Of a DNA stretch of 64,000 nt, positions 43,596 to 54,276 are shown one piece after another. The stretch's first letter is position 1. Each line of letters begins with the position of its first letter. The notes under the pieces were generated by a model. That model worked only from the letters and a program-made list of their open reading frames with translations, did no database searches and was not told the DNA's origin. Location of the stretch: positions 40,158 to 104,157 of the forward strand of contig WBUK01000015.1 in the NCBI GenBank assembly GCA_008933765.1. The letters run 5' to 3'. Both the position numbers and the translations under genes were made by a program. Source of the DNA: Ignavibacteriaceae bacterium (GTDB taxonomy: Bacteria; Bacteroidota; Ignavibacteria; Ignavibacteriales; Ignavibacteriaceae).

Positions 43596-46500
43596 ATGGT
43601 AAAAGCCTTTGCAAGAATTTTTGTAATTTTTGTAATTTTTGCCTTACAGGCGCTGCCCCAGAAATATACAATCCTTGAGAAAACAGAAGATCATATAACA
43701 ATTAAATTCGATCTGCGCAGTTTTCCTGAAGTTAAAGATACTCTTGTAAACGGTCGGAAATTCTCATACTTCCCCGGAGAGGGGATGTACTTTATGAAAC
43801 AAGGGGAACCGGCGGTGCCGGAGTACTCCGTTTCAGCCGGTATAAATTTCAGTTCGAAACCCAAAATAACTGTTCTGGCATCGGAAAAAGGGCGCACTGA
43901 AACAAAGTTTATACTTCCATTCACCGTTGTTGATTCGCTCACCTTCGAGCCTGACCTGATCTATTTTGAAAAAGATGTTTACAATGTAAACGGATATTTC
44001 CCCAAAACGCTTGCCCGTTTGGATGGGCGGCACTCGTTCCGGTTCTCGGAAATTCAGCCGATAATTATTTCGCCGTACCAGTATAACCCTGTAACAAGGG
44101 AATTGGTGCGCTACAATTCTATTACCGTTCGTTTAGATTATAACATACAATACGGTGGCGAATCGTTTGTTGTAAAGCCTGTTGAAGACCCCACAACGGA
44201 TAATTTCCTTAAAAATGCTGTTGTTAACTACGATGAAGCCCGCAACTGGATAGGGGAAAAGAAGGAACTAAGCAGCAATTCGCCTGCAACGGATGAAACC
44301 TGGTATAACCCGAACAAAACCTGGTTCAAAATCTATCTCAACAAGCGGGATATTTATAAATTAACTTACGAGCAGTTAGTCCAGGCGGGCCTGCCAACCA
44401 ACAGACAAATTGAAAAGAAAAAACTTCAAATGTTCAGCAGCAAGGGGGAAGTGCCGCTTGCTATTTATGGGGGGCAAGACTCAATCTTTTCACCCGGCGA
44501 CTATATAATCTTTGCGGGCGATTCTCTTCCGCCGTCACCTTATACGGCAATGAATGTTTACAACACATCAAACCTCTTTTGGTTCTCATTTGAGGCGGAT
44601 AGTGCAGGGCTTAGGTACCAGGACCGGGACGGGAGAATTACTCAGAATAACCCGGCGGTTAACTATTCGTTGAAGACACTTCATTTTGAAGAGGATAGAA
44701 TTTACGAACGGCTCGGTTGGGCACCGAATGGATTGCGTGATTACTGGTTTTGGGCGAAGATAAACGCTTTTAGAGGGGTGCCACAAATGGGGTTTGCTCA
44801 CAGGTTTAATGCCTTGCCTGACATCAAAGGTGAGCTTCCTTTCTTAAGGGTTAGAGCTGAAATTCACGGTATAACTACCACTGTTTATCCGTGTAATTTT
44901 GTGCACAGTGTTAATCTTTATATTAATGATAAAAAATTGGCTAACCTCAAATGGAACGGGCAGGATAAAATTCTTTACGACTCGACCTTTAATATTGTGA
45001 ACGACACGATTGTAATTGCAAGCCAAGGGAATGAGTTTAAGGTCGTAACAGATGGTGACATCTGCTTGGACGATAAAAATGATGAACTGCGAGTTAACTG
45101 GTACGAACTTCAATATTATAAAGAAAACCGTGCTGCTGGTAAAAAAATATTCATCAGGAACCCGGAAGGGGTTTCCGGTATTAAATCATTCTGGGTTTTC
45201 AACTGGACGGGGGATACGATGTTCGTTTATCTGCCCGACAGGGCTGAGCGGATAATCAACCCGCAAATAGCGCACAATCAATACGGTGATGTTTTGTTTC
45301 AGGATTCGGTTCAGTCGGAGAAAATCATCGATTATATGTGTGTTGATGCAGATTACGGAATTTCGGTTGACTCAATCAGAATTGACACCCCTTCGGACCT
45401 TAGGAACCCTAACCGCGAAGCGGATTATATAATTATCTACCACCCTAAATTCAAATCGATTGCTGAAAGATTGGCGAACTTCAGACGAAGCAAGCCACTA
45501 ACACCCGGCGCAAACCCACCAAGAGTGTTTATTGCTGATGTTTTGGAAATTTACGACGAATTTTCCAACGGATTGCTTGATCCCGAAGGGATTAAAAGCT
45601 TCCTGAAATATGCTTTTTATAACTTCAAACGCCCCGCACCCGTTTATGTTACTCTGCTCGGTGATATGAGTTACGACTACAGAAAAATACTTCCCGACAG
45701 TCGTGAGAACTTCATCCCGTCGTTCCCATTTCACTCGATTCAATATGGCGTGGCTGCAAGCGATAATGCCTTTGTAGCGCTTTCAAGCACCACGGTAACG
45801 CCTGACATGGCCATTTCCCGCTTTTCAATCGAAACAGTGGAAGAGGGGAATATTGTGATGGATAAATTAGAAGGCTACCCGGGTGATAACACAAAAGTGT
45901 GGAGAGAAACCGCACTTCTGATGGCTTCAGGGATGGACCGCCAGGACGAGCTGCAATTCGGTTTCAATCGTGAATCGATTAAATTAATGAACAATTTTAT
46001 TGAGAATCAGGGTTACCGTGCCACGATAATTTGCCGTTTTCCAAGCACACCTGAAGAAGAGCAATACGCGGGGTCAACTCCCGAAATTCTAACTGCTTTT
46101 AACAGAGGTGCGGTGCTCGCCAACTACTACGGGCATGGTGGCGGCTATCAGTGGGATTTAACTTTCACGAACAACCATATATACCAGTTGGAAAACCAGG
46201 CACGCCTGCCGTTTGTAATAAGTGTAACTTGCTATACAGCCCACTTCGACAATCAGGATGTGTTCGGCGAGCAGTTTATTAAGGTTCCGGGTAAAGGGGC
46301 AATCGGATTTTTTGGCAGCTCAGGGCTTACTCACTGGCAGATTGGTACCTACATAAACGGTTTGATGTTCGATGAAATGTTTAACATGAAAAACCATGTT
46401 ACAGGGCTTTCAATTCTTGCGTCAAAAGTCCGCACACCACCCATTGGTTATTATGCAAACCAGATAGCACTTTTAACCTACCTTGGTGAAGTGGGGCTTT

Positions 46501-49349
46501 CGTTAGCTTTACCCAATAAACCTGATTTTGCAATAACAAACAGTGACATTACATTTTCGCCCACTAATCCATTGAAGGGCGATACTATGTTTGTGCAGGT
46601 GAAGCTTTCCAACTATGGTATTAAAATAGCCGATTCTGTGGATGTGGAACTACGATTTGCCGGGCAGGATACTTCGGGTATCATAGAAACTGTCCGAATC
46701 CCAATTTTCACCAATTCAGATTCTCTCACTTTTAAGTGGGCACCGTCAATAAGTGGTTTGGTATCGTTAACCGCAGAGATTAACAAAGACAGAAGAATAG
46801 AAGAAGACGATTATTCCGATAATGCAGGGAATATCCAGTTGGCTGTTTATGATATTTCTGAACCGAGTATTCTCTACCCACGAGATGGTTTAGCAATAAA
46901 TGCGCAGTTCAAAGTTGATTTGGCTGATATCGGATATTATCTTCAGCGAAATTTCAAATATGAGATTCAGATAGATACTTCTTTTTCGTTTGAAAACCCC
47001 CAATTTTATTTTAAAGATTTAACCGGTACAAACGGTTTGTTAAAATATCCGGTGCCGAGCTTATCACAAGGAAGATATTTCTGGCGGACGCGAATATTCG
47101 ACGGTAGTAACTACGGAATCTGGTCTGAACCCAGAGCATTCTCTTCGGTTGATGGGAATATACCCGGTTACTACTACAAAGGGAACCTTCTAACAAGTTT
47201 TGAAAGCAGAAACCTTACTTTCTCCAAAATTTACGACGGTTACCTGCTGAACACAGAGTTAAACCCACCACATCCTGATAATGAAAGGTGGAAACGGGAG
47301 TATGCACTCGGGAATATAGCAGCACTTGATACCGTCGGCCTTACCTGCATTACCACTGACGGCAAATTTGTCTATTTGGCTGATTACTGGTACGATGTGC
47401 AAAAGCGAAACCCTGACGGGAAAACGAAAATCTACAAAGTAGGTACCGGGCGGCAGGGGACCAACCAGGGGGCATATTACGGTACTATACCGAATTTCCG
47501 GGAGCAGATCAAATTCCAGATGACCTATGTTAATGGCTACATATATTATCCCGGTGACTCTCCCTATATCCTGTATAAATTAGACCCAAATACCGGAGTA
47601 TTGGATTCTGTTATAGTTGCTCCGGGGTTGCTTGATTTTGATTTTGGCGACACCCGTGCCGGCAAGTTTATGATCGCTTCGTACGATGGAAAAATTTACA
47701 ATTATGCACAGAAAAAGTATAACCTTGCATCCGGGATTATTGTTCGTGTTATCGATCCGGTTTCAGGTATAAAAATCAAAGACTATGAATTTCCGAATAC
47801 AGAACCGTTCCTTTCACTGGCGGGTTTCTTTGTGGTTGATGATGTAATGTATATGTACGAAGATTATCTCAGTGGAACCATGATGGCGGTCAGGCTTTCC
47901 GACGGTAAATACTTAGGTGACTGGCTCAGTTGGAAAACTTCCATTCCTGCACAAAATAAGAGATTCTACTCGTGGGTTTATGATGAAGGCGTCGATGAAA
48001 TCTATGCAACCGGCTACAGAAGAAACGACAGCATTCCTAAAACTATTGCAGTTTTTGCCGGGTATTATCTTGACTCAAAAGGTAAACTGATCTCCAAACC
48101 TATTGGGCCCGTTACAAAATGGAAAAAACTGAACTACGAAATTGTTAAAAACAACATAACTTCGCTTTACGATGTTGATCTTCTTGGGTTTAACGCACAA
48201 ACCCGAAGGTGGGATACACTTCGTGCCTCCGTTCCAAACGGTTACAGTTTGTCTCAGTTTAGCCCGCAGGTTTACCCGTATATGCGAACGGTGGTTTCGA
48301 TGGAAGATACTTCTTACTCAACAACAAACCCAATGTATGTTAAAATGGTCCACTTTGACTGCGAGACCGACTTGCCGGAGTTAATGATAACCGATAAAGA
48401 CTTTACTTTCGCACCCGATAGTCTTTTGCAAGGTTTGGATATAGATATTAAACTAAGAGTTGCAAATATTGGTCTGATTGAAACAGATACGGTGACGGCT
48501 CAACTGTATTTAAACAATGAAGATGACCCGTTTTACACAACTACATTCACAATACCTGCTGACTCATCTATTGTGATACACGATGTTTTAAACACAACCA
48601 GAACAGTGTTCTTTTCCAAAGTACGGGCAGTGGTAAATAATTCGGGTACCGAGCTATTCACATTTAATAATATAGCAACCGACAGTTTTTATGTTGTAAG
48701 AGATACCGTCAAGCCCGATTTCCACATTACTTTCGACGGCAGGGAGCTGATCAACGGCGATATAATTTCAAACAGTCCTGTGATTGAAATGGTGCTTACT
48801 GACAACAGCCCGTTACCTTTGGATACTTCGATGGTAAGTATTGTGTATAACGGAAAACCGGTGGGGTTTGCCAAAGACAGCATTCAGGTTAGCTACACAC
48901 CATATCCGAACTCGAAATTAAATTTAGTTTGGCATCCCGTATTCAAGCAGGGTAAGCACACGGTTGAAGTTTTCACTAAAGATGCTTCGGATGTGCCCTT
49001 CAGTAACATTTCGCAGAAATATCAATTCTATGTGTATGACGAGGATGATATTCAGCGGATATACAATTATCCGAATCCATTTACTGATGAAACATGGTTC
49101 ACCTTTGAGTTAAGAGGTAACGAACCACCGGATGAGGTAAAAATAAAGGTGTTCACTATTGCCGGAAGACTGATAAAGGAGTTTGAAATCCCGGCTTCGG
49201 AGATGAAAATCGGGCTGAATGCAATTCACTGGGATGGGCGGGATGCTGACGGTGACGAAATTGCAAACGGTGTTTATCTTTACAAGTTAATCACTAAGTA
49301 TAAAGACAGAACTTTCACCACGATTGAAAAGATCGCGAAAGTTAAATGA
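43596..49349 (+). CDS. Giant secreted C25 (gingipain-like) protease with T9SS sorting domain
   Basis: A 1917-aa exported protein. Signal peptide (FARIFVIFVIFALQALPQ), propeptide-like region (to about 230), then a peptidase C25 domain (about 600-960) with catalytic His847 (NYYGHGGG) and Cys879 (SVTCYTAHFD). CARDB-like beta domains follow (about 985-1090 and 1600-1700), a propeller-like middle (1200-1570), and a C-terminal sorting domain (YNYPNPFTDETWFTFEL ... NGVYLYKLI). The N-terminal half resembles PorU, the T9SS sortase that removes sorting domains, but the length is nearly double PorU's. It is either a PorU-like sortase or a secreted gingipain-like protease. Confidence 0.85.
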   Translation: MVKAFARIFVIFVIFALQALPQKYTILEKTEDHITIKFDLRSFPEVKDTLVNGRKFSYFPGEGMYFMKQGEPAVPEYSVSAGINFSSKPKITVLASEKGRTETKFILPFTVVDSLTFEPDLIYFEKDVYNVNGYFPKTLARLDGRHSFRFSEIQPIIISPYQYNPVTRELVRYNSITVRLDYNIQYGGESFVVKPVEDPTTDNFLKNAVVNYDEARNWIGEKKELSSNSPATDETWYNPNKTWFKIYLNKRDIYKLTYEQLVQAGLPTNRQIEKKKLQMFSSKGEVPLAIYGGQDSIFSPGDYIIFAGDSLPPSPYTAMNVYNTSNLFWFSFEADSAGLRYQDRDGRITQNNPAVNYSLKTLHFEEDRIYERLGWAPNGLRDYWFWAKINAFRGVPQMGFAHRFNALPDIKGELPFLRVRAEIHGITTTVYPCNFVHSVNLYINDKKLANLKWNGQDKILYDSTFNIVNDTIVIASQGNEFKVVTDGDICLDDKNDELRVNWYELQYYKENRAAGKKIFIRNPEGVSGIKSFWVFNWTGDTMFVYLPDRAERIINPQIAHNQYGDVLFQDSVQSEKIIDYMCVDADYGISVDSIRIDTPSDLRNPNREADYIIIYHPKFKSIAERLANFRRSKPLTPGANPPRVFIADVLEIYDEFSNGLLDPEGIKSFLKYAFYNFKRPAPVYVTLLGDMSYDYRKILPDSRENFIPSFPFHSIQYGVAASDNAFVALSSTTVTPDMAISRFSIETVEEGNIVMDKLEGYPGDNTKVWRETALLMASGMDRQDELQFGFNRESIKLMNNFIENQGYRATIICRFPSTPEEEQYAGSTPEILTAFNRGAVLANYYGHGGGYQWDLTFTNNHIYQLENQARLPFVISVTCYTAHFDNQDVFGEQFIKVPGKGAIGFFGSSGLTHWQIGTYINGLMFDEMFNMKNHVTGLSILASKVRTPPIGYYANQIALLTYLGEVGLSLALPNKPDFAITNSDITFSPTNPLKGDTMFVQVKLSNYGIKIADSVDVELRFAGQDTSGIIETVRIPIFTNSDSLTFKWAPSISGLVSLTAEINKDRRIEEDDYSDNAGNIQLAVYDISEPSILYPRDGLAINAQFKVDLADIGYYLQRNFKYEIQIDTSFSFENPQFYFKDLTGTNGLLKYPVPSLSQGRYFWRTRIFDGSNYGIWSEPRAFSSVDGNIPGYYYKGNLLTSFESRNLTFSKIYDGYLLNTELNPPHPDNERWKREYALGNIAALDTVGLTCITTDGKFVYLADYWYDVQKRNPDGKTKIYKVGTGRQGTNQGAYYGTIPNFREQIKFQMTYVNGYIYYPGDSPYILYKLDPNTGVLDSVIVAPGLLDFDFGDTRAGKFMIASYDGKIYNYAQKKYNLASGIIVRVIDPVSGIKIKDYEFPNTEPFLSLAGFFVVDDVMYMYEDYLSGTMMAVRLSDGKYLGDWLSWKTSIPAQNKRFYSWVYDEGVDEIYATGYRRNDSIPKTIAVFAGYYLDSKGKLISKPIGPVTKWKKLNYEIVKNNITSLYDVDLLGFNAQTRRWDTLRASVPNGYSLSQFSPQVYPYMRTVVSMEDTSYSTTNPMYVKMVHFDCETDLPELMITDKDFTFAPDSLLQGLDIDIKLRVANIGLIETDTVTAQLYLNNEDDPFYTTTFTIPADSSIVIHDVLNTTRTVFFSKVRAVVNNSGTELFTFNNIATDSFYVVRDTVKPDFHITFDGRELINGDIISNSPVIEMVLTDNSPLPLDTSMVSIVYNGKPVGFAKDSIQVSYTPYPNSKLNLVWHPVFKQGKHTVEVFTKDASDVPFSNISQKYQFYVYDEDDIQRIYNYPNPFTDETWFTFELRGNEPPDEVKIKVFTIAGRLIKEFEIPASEMKIGLNAIHWDGRDADGDEIANGVYLYKLITKYKDRTFTTIEKIAKVK

Positions 49350-49367
49350 TTAACAGACGATAAACTT

Positions 49368-50060
49368 ATGGTAAATATAGAGTCCGGAAAGGATTTTATA
49401 ACCGATGTTATCGATTGGGATGTAGTGAACTGGAGAAAGTGCCTGCCTTTCTTCGAAAAAGATAATTTTTGCTTTGCAGGTAAAAAAGCACTTGCCATCG
49501 GTGAAAAGGATGGCGGGCTTTCCCTGTGGCTTGCTGCTAAAGGCTCCTCAGTAATTTCAACCGACCTCAACGGCGTTTCCGACAGAGCGAAAGAAAAGCA
49601 TGCCGCGTATCACTTGCAGGATAAAATTAAGTACAGCGAACAGAATATCCTTTCGCTCAACTACCCTGACGAAACCTTTGACATAGTGATTTTTAAATCC
49701 GTTTTGGGTGCTCTGCGCGAAAAAGAGAAACAACAAGCCGCAATTAACGAAATCAGAAGGGTGCTGAAACCGGGCGGAACCCTCTTTTTTGCCGAAAATT
49801 TAGTTTCAACATCTCTGCATACTTTCTTAAGAAAAAAGTTTATAAAATGGGCTTCTTACTGGCGTTATATAACCATAAGCGAAGCTAAAGAATTGTGTGC
49901 AGAGTTTACCCGTGTCGAAACCAAAACCGCGGGTTTTTGGGAACATTCGGCAGAACGGAAGGGCAAAGAGTGTTTCTTGGGAAGTTGGATTCTTTTTTTG
50001 AGAAGATTATTCCGAAAAGTTGGCACTATATCGTTTTTGTATCCGCAAAAAAATAAATGA
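49368..50060 (+). CDS. Class I SAM-dependent methyltransferase
   Basis: A 230-aa Methyltransf_11-type enzyme. SAM-binding motif I lies in KKALAIGEKDGGLSLWLAAKG, motif II acidic residue in VISTDLNG, and post-motif RRVLKPGGTLFFAENL. Substrate unknown; position between surface-glycan/protease genes and glmS gives no clear hint. Confidence 0.85.
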   Translation: MVNIESGKDFITDVIDWDVVNWRKCLPFFEKDNFCFAGKKALAIGEKDGGLSLWLAAKGSSVISTDLNGVSDRAKEKHAAYHLQDKIKYSEQNILSLNYPDETFDIVIFKSVLGALREKEKQQAAINEIRRVLKPGGTLFFAENLVSTSLHTFLRKKFIKWASYWRYITISEAKELCAEFTRVETKTAGFWEHSAERKGKECFLGSWILFLRRLFRKVGTISFLYPQKNK

Positions 50061-50090
50061 TTTCGAATAAGGCAAAACAAAAAACCCTTT

Positions 50091-50118
50091 TTTGATTCGT
50101 CTGTAATATTTATTTTTG
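50091..50118 (+). promoter_or_regulatory. Possible promoter of glmS
   Basis: TTTG (50091-50094) and a perfect TAnnTTTG match, TATTTTTG (50111-50118), lie 40 bases before the ATG. The 16-base spacer is shorter than usual. Confidence 0.4.
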
Positions 50119-50157
50119 AGAATACATTTTATTATTTTAATCACAGAGTAAACACAC

Positions 50158-51990
50158 ATGTGTGGCATTGTCGGATATATCGGTGATAAAAACTGTGTTC
50201 CTGTTGTAATAGACGGGCTTAAACGCCTTGAATACCGGGGTTACGACTCCGCCGGGATCGGCATGTTCAACAACGGCGGTATCAGTGTTACGAAAGTAAT
50301 CGGCAAGGTTGAAAATCTACAGCAGGAAGTTAAAAATCAGGGGTTAGATTCCACCACCGGTATCGGCCACACTCGCTGGGCAACACACGGCGAACCAAAT
50401 GTGTTGAACGCCCACCCTCACTCCAACAACGATGGCACACTCATCGTAGTGCACAACGGCATTATCGAAAACTACCCAACACTTAAAGCAGGCCTCAAAA
50501 AGCTCGGTTACACATTTAAAAGTGCCACGGACACCGAAGTGCTTGCTCACCTTTTTGATGCTTATCTTAAATCAGGTTATCCCTTTTTCGAAGCCGTAAG
50601 GCGCGGTTTGAAGGATGTAGAAGGAACATACGGTATAGCGGTTATTTCAACCAAGGAACCCGACCGTATTGTAGTTGCAAAGAAGGGATCGCCGTTGTTG
50701 ATTGGTGTTGGCGAGGGTGAAAATTTTGTTGCTTCGGATGCGGCTTCAATAGTTCAACACACAAAAAAAGTGGTTTATTTAGAAGATGGGGAGATGGCGG
50801 AGGTTTTCAAAGACCACTACCATACAAAAACGACCGATGATGAAGAGGTGAACAAAGAAGTTCACCAAATCGAAATGACTTTGGAAGAAATCGATAAAGG
50901 CGGCTACCCTACCTTCATGCTGAAAGAGATTATGGAGCAGCCCGAATCGCTGAAGAACTCGATTAGGGGCAGACTGCTGCAGGAAACAGGGGATGTAAAA
51001 CTTGGCGGGTTAGAGAATGTTTTAGACCACCTTTTATATGTAAAACGATTTTTGATCATCGCCTGCGGCACTTCCTGGCACTCGGCTTTAGTTGCCAAAT
51101 CTATGTTCGAAACCTATCTTCGGATACCAACGGAAGTGGAATACGCAAGTGAATTTAGATACAGAAACCCCATAGTTGGTCCCGGTGATGCTGCATTTTT
51201 CATCTCACAATCTGGTGAAACGGCAGATACGCTTGCCGCACTTAAGGAGGCAAAACGACTCGGGGCATTGTGCATAGGTGTTTGCAATGTGGTCGGAAGT
51301 TCAATTGCTCGTGAGAGCCATTCAGGTGTATATATTCATGCAGGACCTGAGATAGGAGTAGCTTCCACGAAAGCATTTACGGCGCAATTGGCAGTTTTTG
51401 CTTTAATCACGATACTTCTTGCACGGCGGAAAGGAATGTCAGTTGAGGAGGGGCAGAGTTTAGTTTCCGAGTTCGCAAAGATACCTGAGACGGTCCGAGG
51501 GATTCTTTCACAAAACGATTTGATTGAAGGGATCGCCGAGAAATTGAAAAATGCCACAAACTTCCTGTACTTAGGAAGAGGGTACAACTTCCCCGTGGCG
51601 TTGGAGGGCGCTCTGAAGTTGAAAGAAATTTCATACATTCACGCAGAAGGTTACCCGGCGGCAGAAATGAAGCATGGCCCAATTGCATTGGTCGATGAGA
51701 ATATGCCCGTGGTATTCATTGCGCCTAAAGATGCTACTTATGATAAAATTATCAGTAACATCCAAGAAATTAAGGCTCGCAAGGGAAAAGTGATAGCCAT
51801 TGCCACTTCCGATGATGAAAACATCGATCAGCTGGCTGACTATTCGATTAAAATACCGGTGACAAGATCGATCCTGATGCCAATTCTGACTGTAATCCCG
51901 CTTCAACTGCTCGCATACCATATTGCGATGAAAAAGGGCTTAAATGTGGATCAACCACGAAATTTAGCTAAAAGCGTAACAGTAGAATAA
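50158..51990 (+). CDS. glmS: Glutamine-fructose-6-phosphate aminotransferase (isomerizing)
   Basis: A 610-aa enzyme making glucosamine-6-phosphate for peptidoglycan and lipid A. The N-terminal glutaminase domain begins at the processed Cys2 (MCGIVGYIG) with RWATHGEPN and HNGIIENY; two SIS isomerase domains follow (ACGTSWHSALVAK, SQSGETADTLAAL; YLGRGYNFPVALEGALKLKE), ending in the DQPRNLAKSVTVE motif. No glmS ribozyme fold is recognisable in the 97-bp leader. First gene of a likely operon with the next three (16-bp gap). Confidence 0.96.
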   Translation: MCGIVGYIGDKNCVPVVIDGLKRLEYRGYDSAGIGMFNNGGISVTKVIGKVENLQQEVKNQGLDSTTGIGHTRWATHGEPNVLNAHPHSNNDGTLIVVHNGIIENYPTLKAGLKKLGYTFKSATDTEVLAHLFDAYLKSGYPFFEAVRRGLKDVEGTYGIAVISTKEPDRIVVAKKGSPLLIGVGEGENFVASDAASIVQHTKKVVYLEDGEMAEVFKDHYHTKTTDDEEVNKEVHQIEMTLEEIDKGGYPTFMLKEIMEQPESLKNSIRGRLLQETGDVKLGGLENVLDHLLYVKRFLIIACGTSWHSALVAKSMFETYLRIPTEVEYASEFRYRNPIVGPGDAAFFISQSGETADTLAALKEAKRLGALCIGVCNVVGSSIARESHSGVYIHAGPEIGVASTKAFTAQLAVFALITILLARRKGMSVEEGQSLVSEFAKIPETVRGILSQNDLIEGIAEKLKNATNFLYLGRGYNFPVALEGALKLKEISYIHAEGYPAAEMKHGPIALVDENMPVVFIAPKDATYDKIISNIQEIKARKGKVIAIATSDDENIDQLADYSIKIPVTRSILMPILTVIPLQLLAYHIAMKKGLNVDQPRNLAKSVTVE

Positions 51991-52006
51991 ACAAAATGGA
52001 GAATCT

Positions 52007-53326
52007 ATGGAGCGGAAGAATGTCCTTATTATGGGAGCCGCAGGAAGAGACTTTCATAACTTTAATACTTTCTTTAGGGATAAAGAAGAATATAATGTAA
52101 AAGCCTTCACGGCAACACAAATCCCGAATATCGACGGGAGAAAATACCCTGCCTCACTTGCCGGCAAATTATACCCCGACGGCATAATGATCTACGATGA
52201 AAAAGACCTTACGAAACTGATCAAAGAATTTGACATTGACGAAGTCTATTTCTCGTATTCCGATGTACCCTACAATTATGTGATGAACAAATCGGCTGAA
52301 GTTAATGCAGCCGGTGCTTCTTTTATATTGATAGGTACAAAACAGACGATGCTAAAATCAACCAAACCCGTTATTGCCATTGTTGCGGTAAGAACCGGCA
52401 GCGGTAAATCGCAAACATCGCGGAAGGTTGTTGATCTGCTTCGTGCAGCGGGCAAAAAAGTGGTTGCCGTAAGGCACCCGATGCCCTACGGTGATTTGGC
52501 AAAACAAAGGGTGCAAAGGTTCGGAACAATTGAGGATCTGAAGATACATAAATGCACTATTGAGGAGATCGAAGAGTATGAACCGCATGTGGCTACAGGC
52601 GGTGTTATTTACGCAGGTGTTGATTACGGCGACATTCTGCGGGAAGCAGAAAAAGAAGCTGATGTGATAATCTGGGATGGAGGGAATAACGATTTCTCAT
52701 TCTACCAACCCGACCTTACCATAACTGTTGCTGACCCGCACCGCCCGGGGCACGAATCGACTTATTACCCCGGGAATGTTAATGTAAGACTTGCTGATGT
52801 GGTGGTTTTGAACAAGGTTGAGTCGGCGCATCCCGAAAATATACTTTCCGTGCGCAATTATGTACGGTCGGTTAATCCAAACGCTGTTATTATCGACGGT
52901 GCTTCACCAATCAAGGTGGATAAACCGGAACTGATTAAAGGGAAACGCGTTCTGGTAGTGGAAGACGGACCAACGCTTACACACGGAGAGATGGAGTATG
53001 GCGCCGGAACTATAGCAGCACTTAACTACGGTGCGGCAGAATTGGTTGACCCAAGACCTTACACCGTGAAATCGATAACGGCTACATATCAGAAATATCC
53101 CAAAATCGGAGTTCTGCTGCCTGCAATGGGATACGGTGATGAACAGGTAAAAGACTTAGAAACCACCATTAATGCTACAGATTGCGACGCCGTTGTGGTG
53201 GGAACACCTATTGACCTTGGCAGAATATTGAAGATTAATAAACCTTCCGTTAGGGTTGGCTACGATCTTCAGGAAATTGGAGACATTACTTTAGAGAAAA
53301 TTCTTAAAGAAAAAGGACTTTTATGA
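52007..53326 (+). CDS. Cyclic 2,3-diphosphoglycerate synthetase-like GTPase
   Basis: A 439-aa P-loop protein (Walker A AVRTGSGKSQTS, about 127-138; later WDGGNND, VVLNKVE). This family is usually named cyclic 2,3-diphosphoglycerate synthetase after the methanogen enzyme, which makes a thermoprotectant, but many bacterial members lie beside carbamate kinase and carbamoyltransferase genes, as here, so that name may not describe the function. It overlaps arcC by 4 bases. The N-terminal 120 residues resemble a Rossmann-like domain. Confidence 0.75.
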   Translation: MERKNVLIMGAAGRDFHNFNTFFRDKEEYNVKAFTATQIPNIDGRKYPASLAGKLYPDGIMIYDEKDLTKLIKEFDIDEVYFSYSDVPYNYVMNKSAEVNAAGASFILIGTKQTMLKSTKPVIAIVAVRTGSGKSQTSRKVVDLLRAAGKKVVAVRHPMPYGDLAKQRVQRFGTIEDLKIHKCTIEEIEEYEPHVATGGVIYAGVDYGDILREAEKEADVIIWDGGNNDFSFYQPDLTITVADPHRPGHESTYYPGNVNVRLADVVVLNKVESAHPENILSVRNYVRSVNPNAVIIDGASPIKVDKPELIKGKRVLVVEDGPTLTHGEMEYGAGTIAALNYGAAELVDPRPYTVKSITATYQKYPKIGVLLPAMGYGDEQVKDLETTINATDCDAVVVGTPIDLGRILKINKPSVRVGYDLQEIGDITLEKILKEKGLL

Positions 53327-54273
53327 GCAAACTTGCCGTCGTTGCACTCGGCGGCAACGCTCTTTTAAAAGGCAACCAGGAAGGTACGATAGTTGAGCAG
53401 GAAAATAACGCTATGGAAACCTGCAAAACGCTCGTCAGCCTGATAGAACGGGATTACAGAATTGTGATTACTCACGGAAATGGTCCTCAGGTGGGTAACC
53501 TGATTCTGATGAACGAGGCAGGTAACGAGAAATTTTACCTTCCGAAGATGCCTTTGGATGTCTGTGTCGCTGAGTCTGAAGGGCAAATAGCCCACATAGT
53601 AGCGCAACAATTGGAAAGATTGTTGTTGGAGCATGAGATAGATAAAGAAGTAATCTCACTTCTGACCCATGTAGAGGTTGACGGAAACGACCCCGCATTT
53701 CAGAACCCGACAAAACCCGTCGGGCAGTTTTTCAGCAAAGAAGAAGCTGATAAAATGGCTGAAATAAACGGCTGGCAATTCCGAGAAGACCCCCGCAAGC
53801 GCGGCTGGCGCCGGGTTGTCCCTTCGCCAAAGCCGCTTTTTGTCCGTTCTGCTAATATAATTAAACAACTAACCGACGAAGGTCACATAGTGATTTGTGT
53901 CGGTGGTGGTGGCATCCCGGTTATTAAAAATGAACGGGGGATGATTCACGGTGTTGAAGCGGTAATAGATAAAGACCTCGCCTCATCAGTATTGGCAACA
54001 CAAATTGGTGCCGATGAACTGATAATATTAACTGATATTCCTAAAGCTTACATCAATTTTCACAAAGAAAACGAAGTGGCATTGAATGATCTTTCGTTGG
54101 AAGAGGCTGAAAGCTATCTGCTGAACGGCGAGTTTGCTGCCGGCAGCATGGGTCCGAAAATAGAAGCGGCAATAAATTTCGTTCGAAACGGAGGAAAAAT
54201 TGCCGAAATTAATGAAGCGGGTGAGCTTAAAGAAGCTCATCACGGAACAAGAATAATTGGAAATAACGGATAA
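53323..54273 (+). CDS. arcC: Carbamate kinase
   Basis: A 316-aa amino-acid kinase fold enzyme interconverting carbamate + ATP and carbamoyl phosphate + ADP. Family marks: VVALGGNALL, VITHGNGPQVGNL, RRVVPSPKP, CVGGGGIPVI, DKDLASSVLA and TDIPKAYINF. Translationally coupled to the upstream GTPase and 3 bases before argF. The pairing with ornithine carbamoyltransferase and no arginine deiminase gene suggests supply or removal of carbamoyl phosphate around OTC rather than a full ADI pathway. Confidence 0.94.
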   Translation: MSKLAVVALGGNALLKGNQEGTIVEQENNAMETCKTLVSLIERDYRIVITHGNGPQVGNLILMNEAGNEKFYLPKMPLDVCVAESEGQIAHIVAQQLERLLLEHEIDKEVISLLTHVEVDGNDPAFQNPTKPVGQFFSKEEADKMAEINGWQFREDPRKRGWRRVVPSPKPLFVRSANIIKQLTDEGHIVICVGGGGIPVIKNERGMIHGVEAVIDKDLASSVLATQIGADELIILTDIPKAYINFHKENEVALNDLSLEEAESYLLNGEFAAGSMGPKIEAAINFVRNGGKIAEINEAGELKEAHHGTRIIGNNG

Positions 54274-54276
54274 TTT

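Noticed and set aside
50061..50157. glmS ribozyme or riboswitch upstream of glmS
   Set aside because: The 97-base leader is too short and AT-rich and shows none of the ribozyme core; such ribozymes are also mainly known from Firmicutes.
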